Assembly: GCF_000775915.1 (NCBI RefSeq)
Contig: NZ_BBLT01000002.1
Coordinates: forward strand, 310,001 to 374,000
Reading direction: 5' to 3'
DNA from: Sporocytophaga myxococcoides
GTDB lineage: Bacteria > Bacteroidota > Bacteroidia > Cytophagales > Cytophagaceae
DNA: 64,000 nucleotides
In this document: positions 44,938 to 54,480 of the stretch, piece by piece
Layout: the number at the start of each line of letters is the position of its first letter
How positions within the stretch are numbered: position 1 is the stretch's first letter
The notes under the pieces: model-generated
Seen by the model: the letters and a program-made list of their open reading frames with translations, nothing else
The model's database searches: none
Told to the model about the DNA's origin: nothing
Translations under genes and position numbers: made by a program

Positions 44938-45438
44938 ATGATGACAAATACTAAAATAGAAAAGCCACTCGTTGATGCTGAATATTTGCTTGAAAAGATT
45001 CCTGGAAAGGGAGGATGGACCTATGTAGTCATCAATGAAATTACAGCGGACAAAAGAGCGAAATTTGGTTGGGTAAAGGTTAGAGGTAGTATTGATGACT
45101 TTAAGCTTAATCAATACAAGCTTATGCCCATGGGAAATGGTAAATTATTTTTGCCGGTAAAAGCCGAGATAAGAAAAAAAATCAAAAAGCAGGAAGGTGA
45201 TAACGTCAGAGTAATTCTTTATCTGGACGAGAGACCTTTGGGTATTCCAGAAGAAATAATGGAGTGTTTTAAAAATGAACCTGAAGCAGTCTTTCAGAAT
45301 TTTTCAGCCTTTACAGAAGGAGAACAAAATGCGTATCTTGCCTGGATATATGAAGCTAAGAAGGAAGATACAAAGGCCGAAAGAATTGTGAAGATGATGG
45401 ACTGGGTAGCTGATAATAAAAAATTGCATGAATTGTAA
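44938..45438 (+). CDS. YdeI/OmpD-associated family protein with DUF1905
   Basis: A 166-residue protein. Residues 10-95 match DUF1905 (GGWTYVVINEI, GWVKVRGSIDDF, LMPMGNGKLFLPVKAEIRKK), and the C-terminal part is the YdeI-type bacteriocin-protection helical region (ERPLGIPEEIMECFKNEP, WIYEAKKEDTKAERI). Biochemical function is not established. The start could be either of two consecutive ATGs (44938 or 44941). Confidence 0.82.
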   Translation: MMTNTKIEKPLVDAEYLLEKIPGKGGWTYVVINEITADKRAKFGWVKVRGSIDDFKLNQYKLMPMGNGKLFLPVKAEIRKKIKKQEGDNVRVILYLDERPLGIPEEIMECFKNEPEAVFQNFSAFTEGEQNAYLAWIYEAKKEDTKAERIVKMMDWVADNKKLHEL

Positions 45439-45488
45439 CGTATGTCGTTGGAGATTGATAATTTTATTTCATATAAGTTTTAATAAAC

Positions 45489-45911
45489 ATGAGAAAATTA
45501 CTTTTAATTGGATTACTTATTTTTTTTGGATGTAAAAAAGATAAAGAAATGTCTATAAATTCTTCCTGCTCTTCAGTTCCAACAGTTAGTGATACCCTCT
45601 ATGTAGATAATTATAAGCTATATCTTACTTGTATTCTTAATGACAAAATAGGTGGGAGCTTAGAGATTATTGATGGTAATGGAAATAATATTCGTGAATC
45701 CGCAGGTTTTTCCTTTAGTCTGGTTCAGTTTAAAAATGGTAATGATTGTTGGGAAGGTCGAAATGTTAAGGAGATGAAGGGACAGGATGATACATTTGTA
45801 AGTGTTTTTTCAGGCTACCCTTCAAAGTTTAATAATGCTCAGACAACTGCAATCGTTAAATTTAAGATTTATGAGAAAGAATATTATCTGAATGATTTAA
45901 AAGTATATTAG
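45489..45911 (+). CDS. Small hypothetical lipoprotein
   Basis: A 140-residue protein with a short type II signal peptide, LLIGLLIFFGCKKDK, putting the lipidated Cys at about residue 15. The rest is beta-rich with three more cysteines and no recognised family. The sequence KKDK after the Cys is common in Bacteroidota lipoproteins. Confidence 0.65.
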   Translation: MRKLLLIGLLIFFGCKKDKEMSINSSCSSVPTVSDTLYVDNYKLYLTCILNDKIGGSLEIIDGNGNNIRESAGFSFSLVQFKNGNDCWEGRNVKEMKGQDDTFVSVFSGYPSKFNNAQTTAIVKFKIYEKEYYLNDLKVY

Positions 45912-46127
45912 TTGTTTTTTATTTTAAATTTTCCAGTAAAATCCCTGAAAGTAACATCTGATAATCTATAGCTTTATTTGATTACTTGAAATATGTTTTG
46001 TCATTTGGAAGGTGTAAGAGCAAAAATGGTATTAAGGTATAAAGAATGGAATGTGGATTTTTTTTAGTAGAATTAAATCATCCTTTTATTTGAGTTTCTA
46101 AATATCCGTTTGAAAAGAAGTTTCTAT

Positions 46128-46886
46128 ATGATGGCTTTTGAAGGAAAAATTATACTAATTACAGGAGCCAGCAGAGGCATCGGAGCTGCAACAGCACTCC
46201 TTGCCGCTTCCCGTGGGTATCATGTTTGTGTAAACTATGTCAAAAATGAAGTAGCAGCAAATGCCATTGTGAAAAAGATTGAAGATATCGGAGGTAAAGC
46301 TTTTGCTTATCAGGCAGACGTAGGAGATGAAGCACAGGTTAAAGAGATGTTCAGACAAATTGATATTAAGCTCGGACCTGTAACTGCTTTAGTTAATAAC
46401 GCAGGTACTCTGGAGTTGCAATCCAGGGTTGAAGGAATAAGTAATGAAAGATTTTTAAGAACCCTTAAAAATAATATCCTGGGTACTTTTCTTTGTTCCA
46501 AAGAGGCCATTGCCCGAATGTCAACCCGTAATGGTGGTAATGGCGGAAATATTGTGAATGTATCCTCAATCGGAGCTAAAACAGGCTCTCCTGGAGAATA
46601 TGTTGATTATGCTTCATCTAAGGGCGCTATTGATTCTTTCACTGTAGGTCTTTCCAAAGAGGTAGCTCCTGAAGGGATAAGAGTGAATGCAGTAAGACCT
46701 GGTTTTATTTATACAGATATACATGAAAGTGGAGGGGAGGCTGGAAGGATTGACAGAATTAAATCAACAATTCCTATGTTGAGAGGTGGGAATCCAGAAG
46801 AGGTTGCCAGCGCTATTCTTTGGTTGCTTTCTGATGAAGCATCCTATACTACCGGCACATTTATAGATATTGCAGGAGGCAGATAA
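46128..46886 (+). CDS. Short-chain dehydrogenase/reductase
   Basis: NAD(P)-dependent oxidoreductase of about 252 residues in the classical SDR family. LITGASRGIGAATALLA is the cofactor loop, VNNAGTLEL the N-N-A-G motif, NVSSIGAKTGSPGEYVDYAS with the catalytic Ser and Tyr, and SKGAIDSFT the Lys. Typical substrates include 3-oxoacyl-ACP or glucose; not decidable here. The frame opens at 46110, but the ATG at 46128 (MMAFEGKIILITG) gives the usual N-terminus. Confidence 0.88.
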   Translation: MMAFEGKIILITGASRGIGAATALLAASRGYHVCVNYVKNEVAANAIVKKIEDIGGKAFAYQADVGDEAQVKEMFRQIDIKLGPVTALVNNAGTLELQSRVEGISNERFLRTLKNNILGTFLCSKEAIARMSTRNGGNGGNIVNVSSIGAKTGSPGEYVDYASSKGAIDSFTVGLSKEVAPEGIRVNAVRPGFIYTDIHESGGEAGRIDRIKSTIPMLRGGNPEEVASAILWLLSDEASYTTGTFIDIAGGR

Positions 46887-46890
46887 AAAA

Positions 46891-46930
46891 AGCAGCTTTC
46901 GGTAAAGTGATTACCGAGGTGCTTTTTTTA
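46891..46930 (+). terminator. Terminator between SDR and SGNH genes (bidirectional)
   Basis: TTCGGTAA pairs with TTACCGA, extended by AGC/GCT with mismatches, flanked by A-rich and T-rich runs, so it can end both convergent transcripts. Confidence 0.75.
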
Positions 46931-46943
46931 TCTTCAGGATCTG

Positions 46944-47903
46944 TTAATTCAAATCAAATACTCCATCATCCTGAAGTTGCTTCATATAAAGCAGGCTTCC
47001 TTTTTTATTCAGGTGAAGGTAATCTGAATAGCATGTTTTATCATTTGTTAAGCGGCAATAATCTCTCACCTCAACTCCTGTATGTTTCGTAACAGCAGCA
47101 AGGAAGTCCTTAATGTTATGAATCTTATTCAGCCAGATAGAATGATATGGTGCTATTACGAATTCAACTTTGGCATTGTGCTTCTTAGCCACATCCGCAA
47201 TTACCTTCAGATTGTCGAGCCCCTTTTTTGTGATTACTACATCAAGGCTGTCATCCAGATTATCAAGTGTTAATAGTTCTTCTTTTATTTGTTTATCCAG
47301 GATCCAGTCACCTTCCTGGTTGCCCAGGTAGTACAATGCTCTGTGGAAGAGCTCTGAATTATATTGGTACAATTTAGATATCTGGCATCCCCTTGCAGTA
47401 GCAGAGGATACGTCATGAATAAGCGAATCCATTTTTTCTGACTTGCTTATATAGGGGCTGAAGCTGGTGATTACCTGATCTTCAGTTCTCATGACAAGAC
47501 TTATATCAACAATAAGAAGCTTTGTTTTATATCTTTCAAAATAATCTTCAATAAGGACCTGTCCTACCTCCCCAGGTAAAGCATTATAACTCAAGTTAAG
47601 AGTTGTCATTCCTGTGATCTTTCTGATCTCTGGTTCATAGTAGCCGTTTCCTCTTGAGTTTCCGAGAATGACAACGTCAGCTTCTCCTTTGCCATTGTAC
47701 AACTTAGAATACCGAAGATTGCTTGTCATGGTCAGATATTCAAGGAATGCACCAATGCCACGGTCTCCCACAAATATCAGAGGAATTAAAACCAGATAAA
47801 CCCAAAGCCTGTTCTTCTCTTTTTTGGCAACTTCTGATTGTATCTCAACTTCAATGGAAGGAACTTTTACTTCGCTGGTATTTTCAATAACAGATTCTTT
47901 CAT
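46944..47903 (-). CDS. SGNH-type partner of the MBOAT acyltransferase
   Basis: A 319-residue protein with one N-terminal transmembrane helix (about 33-50, LWVYLVLIPLIFVGDRG) and a periplasmic SGNH hydrolase-like domain. VVILGNSRGNGYY carries the nucleophile Ser block, and CYSDYLHLNKKGS the Asp-x-x-His pair. It starts 14 bp after the MBOAT stop, the standard arrangement for AlgI/DltB-type systems, in which the partner transfers the acyl group to an extracellular polymer. The frame is open to 47948, but ATG 47903 avoids overlap and gives a better start. Confidence 0.78.
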   Translation of the reverse strand: MKESVIENTSEVKVPSIEVEIQSEVAKKEKNRLWVYLVLIPLIFVGDRGIGAFLEYLTMTSNLRYSKLYNGKGEADVVILGNSRGNGYYEPEIRKITGMTTLNLSYNALPGEVGQVLIEDYFERYKTKLLIVDISLVMRTEDQVITSFSPYISKSEKMDSLIHDVSSATARGCQISKLYQYNSELFHRALYYLGNQEGDWILDKQIKEELLTLDNLDDSLDVVITKKGLDNLKVIADVAKKHNAKVEFVIAPYHSIWLNKIHNIKDFLAAVTKHTGVEVRDYCRLTNDKTCYSDYLHLNKKGSLLYMKQLQDDGVFDLN

Positions 47904-47916
47904 TTGTCGCTGGCGG

Positions 47917-49338
47917 TTAAAATTGAATATAAATGAATTGAGAGTCACTGAATGTCCCGAATAATGCGATCATCCAAAGTATTATTGAAAATGTAATTAT
48001 TTTAAATGCCGGAGATTTTAATACCAGCTCTTCAAAATCATTGCTTTGATGAACATATTCCAGAATCATCAGAATGGATACCAATCCTATATTTTTAATT
48101 ATAACGAACTTATTTGGAAGATGTCCAAATGACATATCATTGAAAGCGAAAATCCCTTTGATCATTTCAAAAGCGCTGTCAAAGTCATTGCTTCTGAAAA
48201 ATATTCGAGAAAAACAGGTAAGTAGAAATACAATGATCATCGCTGAAGGGATGAATAATTGTCTTGGTACTATCTTCCCAATTCTTTCCGTGTATGGCAG
48301 GATTAACCGTTGAACTACAAGGTAAACTCCATTCAGACCACCCCAGACTACGAAAGTCCAGTTCGCACCATGCCAGAGGCCTCCAAGGAGCATTGTGATC
48401 ATAAGGTTTCTGTAAGCATTGAATTTGCCATTTCGGTTTCCTCCAAGCGGTATGTAAAGATATTCTCTCAGCCAGCTGGAAAGGGACATGTGCCAGCGAC
48501 TCCAGAACTCTGAAAAGTTTTTGGCCAGATAAGGAAAGTTAAAGTTTTGAGGAAAGCGGTACCCAAGTATCCTGGCTATTCCAATTGCAATATCCGAATA
48601 TCCTGAAAAGTCACAGTATATCTGGAAAGAATAGAATATAATCCCGATGATGAGATACAGAGAGGAGTATTTTTCAGGAAATGCAAAGGCTGTTCCTACA
48701 AAAGATCCGAGAGAATCGGCAATAATTATTTTTTTTCCAAATCCTAAAAGAACTCTGGCAAGGCCTGTTTCAAAATTGTCCCAGGTAAATTTCTGATCTG
48801 TTTTAAGTTGAGGTAAAAAGTCATGAGCCCGCAGAATAGGCCCTGCTGTAAGCTTGGCGAAAAAGATCGAATAAACTGAAAATGCGGCAAAGTCTGTTTC
48901 TGCCTTTATCTTCCTTTTATAAATGTCAGTGGTGTAGCTGATTGCCTGAAAAGTATAAAATGAAATTCCGATAGGCAGAATAATATTCAGCGTGTTATGA
49001 ATAGTCCCGGTTCCGAAGAAGCCTAAAACACTATTGGTCGATTCTATAAAAAAATTAAAGTACTTGAAAAAACCTAAAATAACCAGATTAAATACGATGC
49101 TTGTAATGAGGAGTCGTTTTCTCTTTTTCTCATTTTCCGTTTTCTCAAGATACAAGGCGAGGTTATATTCAAATATTGTAGATGCAAGTACCAGCGCCAG
49201 AAAGCGATAGTCCCAATAACCATAGAAAAAATAACTTGCTCCAAGGGTGAACCAAAGTCTTAGCTTTCCCTTGAAAAAGTAATATAATGGAATAAATATT
49301 AGAATAAATTCTAAAAAGTGAATGCTATTAAATATCAT
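47917..49338 (-). CDS. MBOAT-family O-acyltransferase (AlgI-like)
   Basis: A 473-residue polytopic membrane protein with about ten hydrophobic segments. WRRWHMSLSSWLRDY-like block appears as FWSRWHMSLSSWLREY, and LLGGLWHGANWTFVVWG contains the catalytic His. This is the DltB/AlgI branch that hands acetyl groups from the cytoplasm to a periplasmic partner for O-acetylation of polysaccharide. The polymer is unknown. The ATG at 49338 (MIFNSIHFLEF) is preferred to that at 49365. It forms an operon with the SGNH gene. Confidence 0.9.
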   Translation of the reverse strand: MIFNSIHFLEFILIFIPLYYFFKGKLRLWFTLGASYFFYGYWDYRFLALVLASTIFEYNLALYLEKTENEKKRKRLLITSIVFNLVILGFFKYFNFFIESTNSVLGFFGTGTIHNTLNIILPIGISFYTFQAISYTTDIYKRKIKAETDFAAFSVYSIFFAKLTAGPILRAHDFLPQLKTDQKFTWDNFETGLARVLLGFGKKIIIADSLGSFVGTAFAFPEKYSSLYLIIGIIFYSFQIYCDFSGYSDIAIGIARILGYRFPQNFNFPYLAKNFSEFWSRWHMSLSSWLREYLYIPLGGNRNGKFNAYRNLMITMLLGGLWHGANWTFVVWGGLNGVYLVVQRLILPYTERIGKIVPRQLFIPSAMIIVFLLTCFSRIFFRSNDFDSAFEMIKGIFAFNDMSFGHLPNKFVIIKNIGLVSILMILEYVHQSNDFEELVLKSPAFKIITFSIILWMIALFGTFSDSQFIYIQF

Positions 49339-49564
49339 GCGCTTTTTGTAGATAGAGGAAGGCAATATTAAGGAATTTTGATTTGACTTCCAATTGAATA
49401 GGAATCAGGTTAAAGTATTTTTAATCTTGGATAAATCCTAGTTTTCTGGCTTAATACGACTAGTGCCGACAAACGGGTTATATTGTAAGTTAAATTGGTT
49501 ACTATGGTCCATAATCGGAAGATTTTAGTCTTGCGAGGATGATAATTTTTGTTAATATTGAAGT

Positions 49565-50125
49565 ATGCCACACATAGCTATTATCTCTGCCAGCGTGCGA
49601 AGAGACAGGAAAAGTCATCGCGCCGCACTCTACTTCAAAAATTTTATAGAGTCAAATGCTCTTGCTACTGCAGGAATACTTGATTTACAAGAATATAATT
49701 TCCCGCTTTTTGATGAGCGCCTCAAATTTCAGCCTAATCCTACTCCTCAAATGCTTGATTTTGCTTCAAAAGTAAAAAATGCTGACGGCATATTGATTGT
49801 TACGCCGGAATATAATGGAGGTTATCCATCCAGTCTAAAAAATATAATAGATCTTCTTTATGATGAGTGGTACAGAAAACCTGTTGCTATTTCAACAGTA
49901 TCAGGTGGAAGTTTTGGCGGTACTCAGGTAATTACTTCATTACAGTTTTCTCTTTGGAAAATAAGAGCCTGGACTGTCCCTGCCATGTTTCCTGTGCCAA
50001 CAGTTGATAAATCATTTGATGAGCAGGGTAATCCTGCTGACAAAGCCGGAACGGATAAGAGAGCTACTGCATTTATCAATGAGCTTTTATGGTGCATTGA
50101 AGCAAAAAAGAGAATGGATACTTAA
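49565..50125 (+). CDS. NADPH-dependent FMN reductase
   Basis: Flavodoxin-like reductase of 186 residues: SASVRRDRKSHRAALYF is the FMN-phosphate loop and TPEYNGGYPSSLKNIIDLLY the isoalloxazine loop. The family reduces FMN, azo compounds or quinones. It is followed 12 bp later by an SRPBCC gene and probably shares its transcript. Confidence 0.9.
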   Translation: MPHIAIISASVRRDRKSHRAALYFKNFIESNALATAGILDLQEYNFPLFDERLKFQPNPTPQMLDFASKVKNADGILIVTPEYNGGYPSSLKNIIDLLYDEWYRKPVAISTVSGGSFGGTQVITSLQFSLWKIRAWTVPAMFPVPTVDKSFDEQGNPADKAGTDKRATAFINELLWCIEAKKRMDT

Positions 50126-50137
50126 TCTGATATTGTT

Positions 50138-50623
50138 TTGTCCTTAATTGTTCTTCAAACTACTATCTATGCTCCACTGGAAGTTTGTTTTGACTTGTCA
50201 AGAAGCATTGAACTCCATCAGATTTCAACAAAAAAATCTGAGGAGAAAGTTATTGCAGGTAAAATGTCTGGCCTTATCAGTCTCCATGAAACGGTGACCT
50301 GGAAAGCCAGGCATTTCGGACTTTGGCTTCAGCTCACCTCAAAGATCACTGAATTTAAATCACCGGATTTTTTTGTTGATGAAATGGTCAGCGGCCCGTT
50401 TAAGTCATTCAGGCATGAACATATTTTTGAAGTAAACCAGGGCCGGACAATCATGACCGATCGTTTTGATTTTCAATCACCTTTGGGAGTATTGGGTAGA
50501 ATTGTGAATGTTTTATTTTTAAAATCGTATATGGAAAAGTTACTCTTTGAACGAAACAAAGTGATTAAAGAACATGCGGAGGGAGATGGTTGGCGGGAAC
50601 TATTAACCAAAACGGATGTCTAG
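50138..50623 (+). CDS. SRPBCC ligand-binding family protein
   Basis: A 161-residue START-like protein of the type often called cell-division-inhibitor-like in Bacteroidota: TTIYAPLEVCFDLSRSIELH at the start, ETVTWKARHFG and MVSGPFKSFRHEH inside. Ligand unknown. The apparent start is TTG at 50138, 12 bp after the FMN reductase stop; no ATG fits. Confidence 0.82.
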   Translation: MSLIVLQTTIYAPLEVCFDLSRSIELHQISTKKSEEKVIAGKMSGLISLHETVTWKARHFGLWLQLTSKITEFKSPDFFVDEMVSGPFKSFRHEHIFEVNQGRTIMTDRFDFQSPLGVLGRIVNVLFLKSYMEKLLFERNKVIKEHAEGDGWRELLTKTDV

Positions 50624-50653
50624 TAAATATCAGACTATTTTTTACAAACCTTA

Positions 50654-51463
50654 ATGAATAATAATATGAAAAAGATTTTTACTCTATCATTTCTTTTAAC
50701 TGTATTTACTTCCGGGCAACTTTTAGCATGTACCATGTATGCAAAATCATTTTGCGAAACAATTAAAAATAAATCCTTTGTTGCAAAAGGGAAAATTGTC
50801 TCTTATCAGGAAAAGTCTATAAGAATAAAATTATTACAAACGCTCATAGGCGAAGAAAGCGCAGATACAATAGTCGTGTGGGATGAAAAAGATTTTGAAT
50901 GTAACGGTGATTTTTCCATGTCTGCAAATCATATGGGAGTGATAGGTGATACAATATTTTTTACTGTTGAAGAAATAGCTGAAAAGAAAAATGACTGGGA
51001 GCAGATTAATGACTACAGATACCTGGGGCATTATTTGGAGACCACTTTTCTGCACATTCAGAATGATACTGTAACCGGATTTATAAGCGGAATTGACATG
51101 GCTCCTAATGAATATAGAATATTGAAAATGCACCAGGATCAATTCCTGGAGAAGTTTCAAGACTGCAGAGAAAATGGTGCTATCGTCATTACTTCAAATA
51201 AAAATGCAGAGGAACTTAAAGCACTAAACATATTTCCCAATCCTGCAGAAAACTTACTCAATATAGATTTTGGCTTAAGTCAAAAAGTATATCAGTCAAT
51301 CGTAATCAAAAATCAATTAGGACAACAGGTGAAAACTATTGATATAACACAGTCTGCAAACATGGTTCAGATAGATATTTCTGATATGGCTCCGGGAGTT
51401 GTATTTGTTGAACTTGTAGGTAATAAATATACGGATAGACGAAAGATCGTGAAGACACAATAG
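50654..51463 (+). CDS. Secreted hypothetical protein with T9SS sorting signal
   Basis: A 269-residue exported protein. Signal peptide to about residue 25 (LLACTMY; the start may be the second Met, at 50666). The middle (30-190) is Cys-containing and beta-rich; it is similar in layout to NTR/TIMP-like or tissue-inhibitor-fold proteins (FVAKGKIVSYQEKSIRIKLL), which is only a guess. The last 75 residues (IFPNPAENLLNID onward) are a T9SS type A domain. Confidence 0.78.
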   Translation: MNNNMKKIFTLSFLLTVFTSGQLLACTMYAKSFCETIKNKSFVAKGKIVSYQEKSIRIKLLQTLIGEESADTIVVWDEKDFECNGDFSMSANHMGVIGDTIFFTVEEIAEKKNDWEQINDYRYLGHYLETTFLHIQNDTVTGFISGIDMAPNEYRILKMHQDQFLEKFQDCRENGAIVITSNKNAEELKALNIFPNPAENLLNIDFGLSQKVYQSIVIKNQLGQQVKTIDITQSANMVQIDISDMAPGVVFVELVGNKYTDRRKIVKTQ

Positions 51464-51549
51464 GTGCTGGATTTTCTTTTGTTCTTCCTGTGATGTTAGT
51501 CTTTTGGCTTGACACTTTGAGAAAATAAAAAATGAAATGATTTTGAGAG

Positions 51550-51605
51550 AAACCTTCGGTAGTTAATGCTATTATGCTTTCGATAAACAACCGAAGGTTT
51601 TTACT
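51550..51605 (+). terminator. Hairpin, possible terminator
   Basis: AAACCTTCGGT (51550-51560) is repeated inverted as ACCGAAGGTTT (51590-51600) and followed by TTACT. The loop is 29 bases, longer than usual. Confidence 0.5.
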
Positions 51606-51750
51606 CATCATTGTATAGCCAATAGTAAGGTGAATTGTTGTAACCCTAATGCTGTACTTTTAATAGGCTTTGTGAAAGCTTTTATTTTGCTATATCCTAG
51701 ATACATAACCATTATTTGTAGTCAATCCTCATTAATATCCAAACAAGCAA

Positions 51751-52350
51751 ATGGATTCAGATAAACTCGTGTTGCAGCTCATTGACCATTTTCAAGAAGT
51801 TGTTGCTTTAGACGATAACGATATCGCATCCATCGTACCTAAATTGGAAATAAAGAAGCTAAACAGAAAGGAGTATTTACTCCAGCCCGGTCAGATTTCC
51901 AGATACATGCGTTATATTGCAATAGGAAGTATGAGGGTTTACTACCTGGATGAAAAGGACCAAGAGCACACATTGCAATTAGGTATTGAAAATTGGTGGG
52001 TCAATGACCTGTATAGTTATTTCAGCGGAAACCCATCAAGAATGTTTATTCAGGCCAACGAACGTACTACTCTTGTACAAATCAGCAAAACAAACCTGGA
52101 AACATTGTATCAGGAGGTTCCAAGAATGTCGGATTTTTTCCGTTTGAAAATTCAATCCGCTTATGTTGCCTTGCAAGAACGTACAATTGAGAATATGAGC
52201 GTTGACGCGTATGCCAGATATAATGCATTCATTGCAGAGTATAGACATCTGGAACAACGTTTCCCTCAATATATGATTGCTTCCTATTTAGGCGTCACAC
52301 CAGAGTTCTTAAGTTTTCTAAGAAAAAAACACATTACGGATATTTCTTAA
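51751..52350 (+). CDS. Crp/Fnr-family transcriptional regulator
   Basis: A 199-residue protein with an N-terminal cyclic-nucleotide-binding fold (about 15-120; LQPGQISRYMRYIAIGSMRV) and a C-terminal winged helix with the recognition segment SYLGVTPEFLSFLRKK. The cNMP phosphate cassette is degenerate, as in most Bacteroidota members, so cAMP is probably not the ligand. It likely controls the two downstream genes (inference). Confidence 0.87.
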   Translation: MDSDKLVLQLIDHFQEVVALDDNDIASIVPKLEIKKLNRKEYLLQPGQISRYMRYIAIGSMRVYYLDEKDQEHTLQLGIENWWVNDLYSYFSGNPSRMFIQANERTTLVQISKTNLETLYQEVPRMSDFFRLKIQSAYVALQERTIENMSVDAYARYNAFIAEYRHLEQRFPQYMIASYLGVTPEFLSFLRKKHITDIS

Positions 52351-52412
52351 GATAGCTTAATTTTTATCATTTTCCCTCACTATACTTTTGCCTGTATAAT
52401 TCAAACAGGTAA

Positions 52413-53033
52413 ATGATGAGGGCTGAATATACATTGCTGATACTTTTTTTCTTATCAAAAGAACTTAATGCGCAACAACTTTCTTATACTCCGGACATTG
52501 TATTAGGGCATCGTTCACTGACGTATCTGCATCATGTGAATTATAATTTTAACAATAAGATTAAAATAAACAACCTCACATTATTTGATACAGAATACAG
52601 CTCAGATAATGCAAACATATTTTTTATAAGGAATACCTTTTCTTATAATGTCCTGAGAAAAGTTACTTTCAATGTTGCCTTTGGAATGAAAAATCCAGGT
52701 TCATTTTTTACCATTTCAACACAATACCGAACAGGACATCCCAGATATTTATTCGCCTATTCTATAGGTACGACTTATCAAAGAGGCTTCACGCTTGAGC
52801 AATCCATTGCCTTAGAATATTATCCTTATTTAGCTGAAAACCTGCAAGCATATTTTAATCTTTTGGCTATCGCCAACATTAATCTGGAAGAATATCAAAG
52901 AGGTCTGCAATTCGTTCGTCTGGGATTTAAAGAGAATAAAATAATCTATGGTCTTGCTTTAAACGCAGACCAATTCAACAATGCTAAAAGGAGATTAGTC
53001 AACACTGGAATCTTTATTAAATATAACTTTTAA
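52413..53033 (+). CDS. Hypothetical outer-membrane beta-barrel protein
   Basis: A 206-residue exported protein. Signal peptide 1-20 (ending near LNAQQ). The rest shows alternating polar/aromatic strands and a C-terminal aromatic end (GIFIKYNF), as in small outer-membrane barrels. No family recognised. It lies 62 bp after the Crp gene and 11 bp before doxX-like gene, so the three are probably one unit. Confidence 0.65.
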   Translation: MMRAEYTLLILFFLSKELNAQQLSYTPDIVLGHRSLTYLHHVNYNFNNKIKINNLTLFDTEYSSDNANIFFIRNTFSYNVLRKVTFNVAFGMKNPGSFFTISTQYRTGHPRYLFAYSIGTTYQRGFTLEQSIALEYYPYLAENLQAYFNLLAIANINLEEYQRGLQFVRLGFKENKIIYGLALNADQFNNAKRRLVNTGIFIKYNF

Positions 53034-53044
53034 ATATTATTGAC

Positions 53045-53446
53045 ATGAAAAAAAACATTGATTTGGGAATTTTTGTGACGAGAATTGCAATCGGTTTTCC
53101 AATGCTGGTTTATGGAATCAGTAAATTGTTCTATGGAATAGACTTCATCAAAGATATGCTTATAGAAAAGGGATTGCCTTCGTTTATTGCTTATGGTGTG
53201 TTTTTGGGAGAAGTAGTAGCACCTATACTTATCATCATAGGTTTTAGGACACGTTTAGCAGGTTTCGTATTTGCTGTAAATTGTCTTACCGCCATTTGCC
53301 TGACACAAATGTCAAATGCTTTCAAACTTAATGACTATGGAGGATGGGCCTTAGAATTATTAGCTATTTATATGCTTATTGCAACAGGTATTTTATTTAC
53401 CGGAGGTGGAAAAATAGCTGTTTCAGTTAATAATCAATGGGATTAA
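53045..53446 (+). CDS. DoxX-family membrane protein
   Basis: A 133-residue protein with four transmembrane helices (about 7-25, 52-70, 75-95, 103-123). ARIAIGFPMLVYGISKL-like start and FLGEVVAPILIIIGFRTRLAG are DoxX hallmarks. The family is linked to quinone-related redox or membrane stress; the role here is unknown. Confidence 0.85.
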   Translation: MKKNIDLGIFVTRIAIGFPMLVYGISKLFYGIDFIKDMLIEKGLPSFIAYGVFLGEVVAPILIIIGFRTRLAGFVFAVNCLTAICLTQMSNAFKLNDYGGWALELLAIYMLIATGILFTGGGKIAVSVNNQWD

Positions 53447-53646
53447 TAAGAACTACACATAAACAATGTCGTAATTCTTTAAGGCGCTGCTATATGTTCA
53501 TTTCAGAGGGGATTCCAGAAATTGAATAAGCATATAGTAGTGCCTCGCATGATTTTGAGTATATTGCTCAAACTGTTTTTGCTTTGCCTTGATAAAGCAA
53601 AGTCTTATAGCAAAGCGGTGCTGTAATTGTAAGACTATATGATAAC

Positions 53647-54051
53647 ATGACCTATTATTTAAAAGAAATAACACGCATAAAAAACAACTGCTTCTTTAAC
53701 CAGGGACAGATTGACACTGTTATTGGGACACGTCATTTTATAAACAATAACTATGATAAAGAATTAAATCTGAACTTACTTTCACATATTAGATTTACAT
53801 CAAAATTTCATCTGATAAGACTTTACAAAAGGTACTACGGACAAACACCAGGACAATATCTTATTGGCCGACGATTGGAAAAAGCAAAGGATCTTTTAAG
53901 AGAGGGGCAATCTGTAACAGGGACTTGTTTTGATATTGGCTTTGAAAGCCCAAGTTCTTTTAGCACTTTATTCAAATCTAAGTTTGGACTGACACCAACA
54001 GAATTTCAAAAAAGAGCAATTTTCACAAAGTCGGATAAGCAAGAATTTTGA
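53647..54051 (+). CDS. Small AraC-family regulator (DNA-binding domain only)
   Basis: A 134-residue protein. Residues 25-120 are a complete AraC double helix-turn-helix (LLSHIRFTSKFHLIRLYKRY, then GQTPGQYLIGRRLEKAK and GFESPSSFSTLFKSKFG). It lacks any ligand-binding domain, which is usual for the short regulators paired with VOC genes in Bacteroidota. The VOC gene starts 33 bp later and is the likely target. Confidence 0.87.
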   Translation: MTYYLKEITRIKNNCFFNQGQIDTVIGTRHFINNNYDKELNLNLLSHIRFTSKFHLIRLYKRYYGQTPGQYLIGRRLEKAKDLLREGQSVTGTCFDIGFESPSSFSTLFKSKFGLTPTEFQKRAIFTKSDKQEF

Positions 54052-54084
54052 AATTTTACTGTCTAAACTTAAAATTTTAAAAAG

Positions 54085-54480
54085 ATGAAAATAAGAGTAA
54101 TAAGCGTTCCGGTGCAGGACCAGGAAAAAGCCTTGAAATTCTACACTGAAAAATTGGGTTTTGTAAAAAAGATTGATGTGCCATTGAGCGAAGATAGTAG
54201 GTGGCTGACAGTTGTAAGTCCTGACGAGCAAGACGGGCCAGAAGTTCTATTAGAGCCTTCTCCAATCCATTTTGAACCAGCAAAAGTTTATCAAAAATCA
54301 CTTTTTGAAGCTGGTATACCTTACACACAATTCAATGTTGAAGATGTTCAAAAAGAATATGAAAGGTTGAAAAATCTTGGAGTTGAATTCAGTGTAAAAC
54401 CAACTGAAATGGGGACAGTTAAAATAGCTGTTTTCAATGACACATGTGGAAATAATATACAAATAGTACAAATGCTATAA
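54085..54480 (+). CDS. VOC (glyoxalase/bleomycin-resistance) family protein
   Basis: A 131-residue protein with the two beta-alpha-beta-beta-beta modules of the vicinal-oxygen-chelate fold: SVPVQDQEKALKFYTEKLGF at the start and FNDTCGNNIQIVQ at the end. Metal-ligand residues are partly present. Substrate unknown; paired with the AraC-type regulator upstream. Confidence 0.88.
   Translation: MKIRVISVPVQDQEKALKFYTEKLGFVKKIDVPLSEDSRWLTVVSPDEQDGPEVLLEPSPIHFEPAKVYQKSLFEAGIPYTQFNVEDVQKEYERLKNLGVEFSVKPTEMGTVKIAVFNDTCGNNIQIVQML

Noticed and set aside
53647-54051. Truncated AraC gene
   Set aside because: The DNA-binding domain is complete and short AraC proteins of this size are common beside VOC genes; no upstream remnant of a ligand domain is visible.
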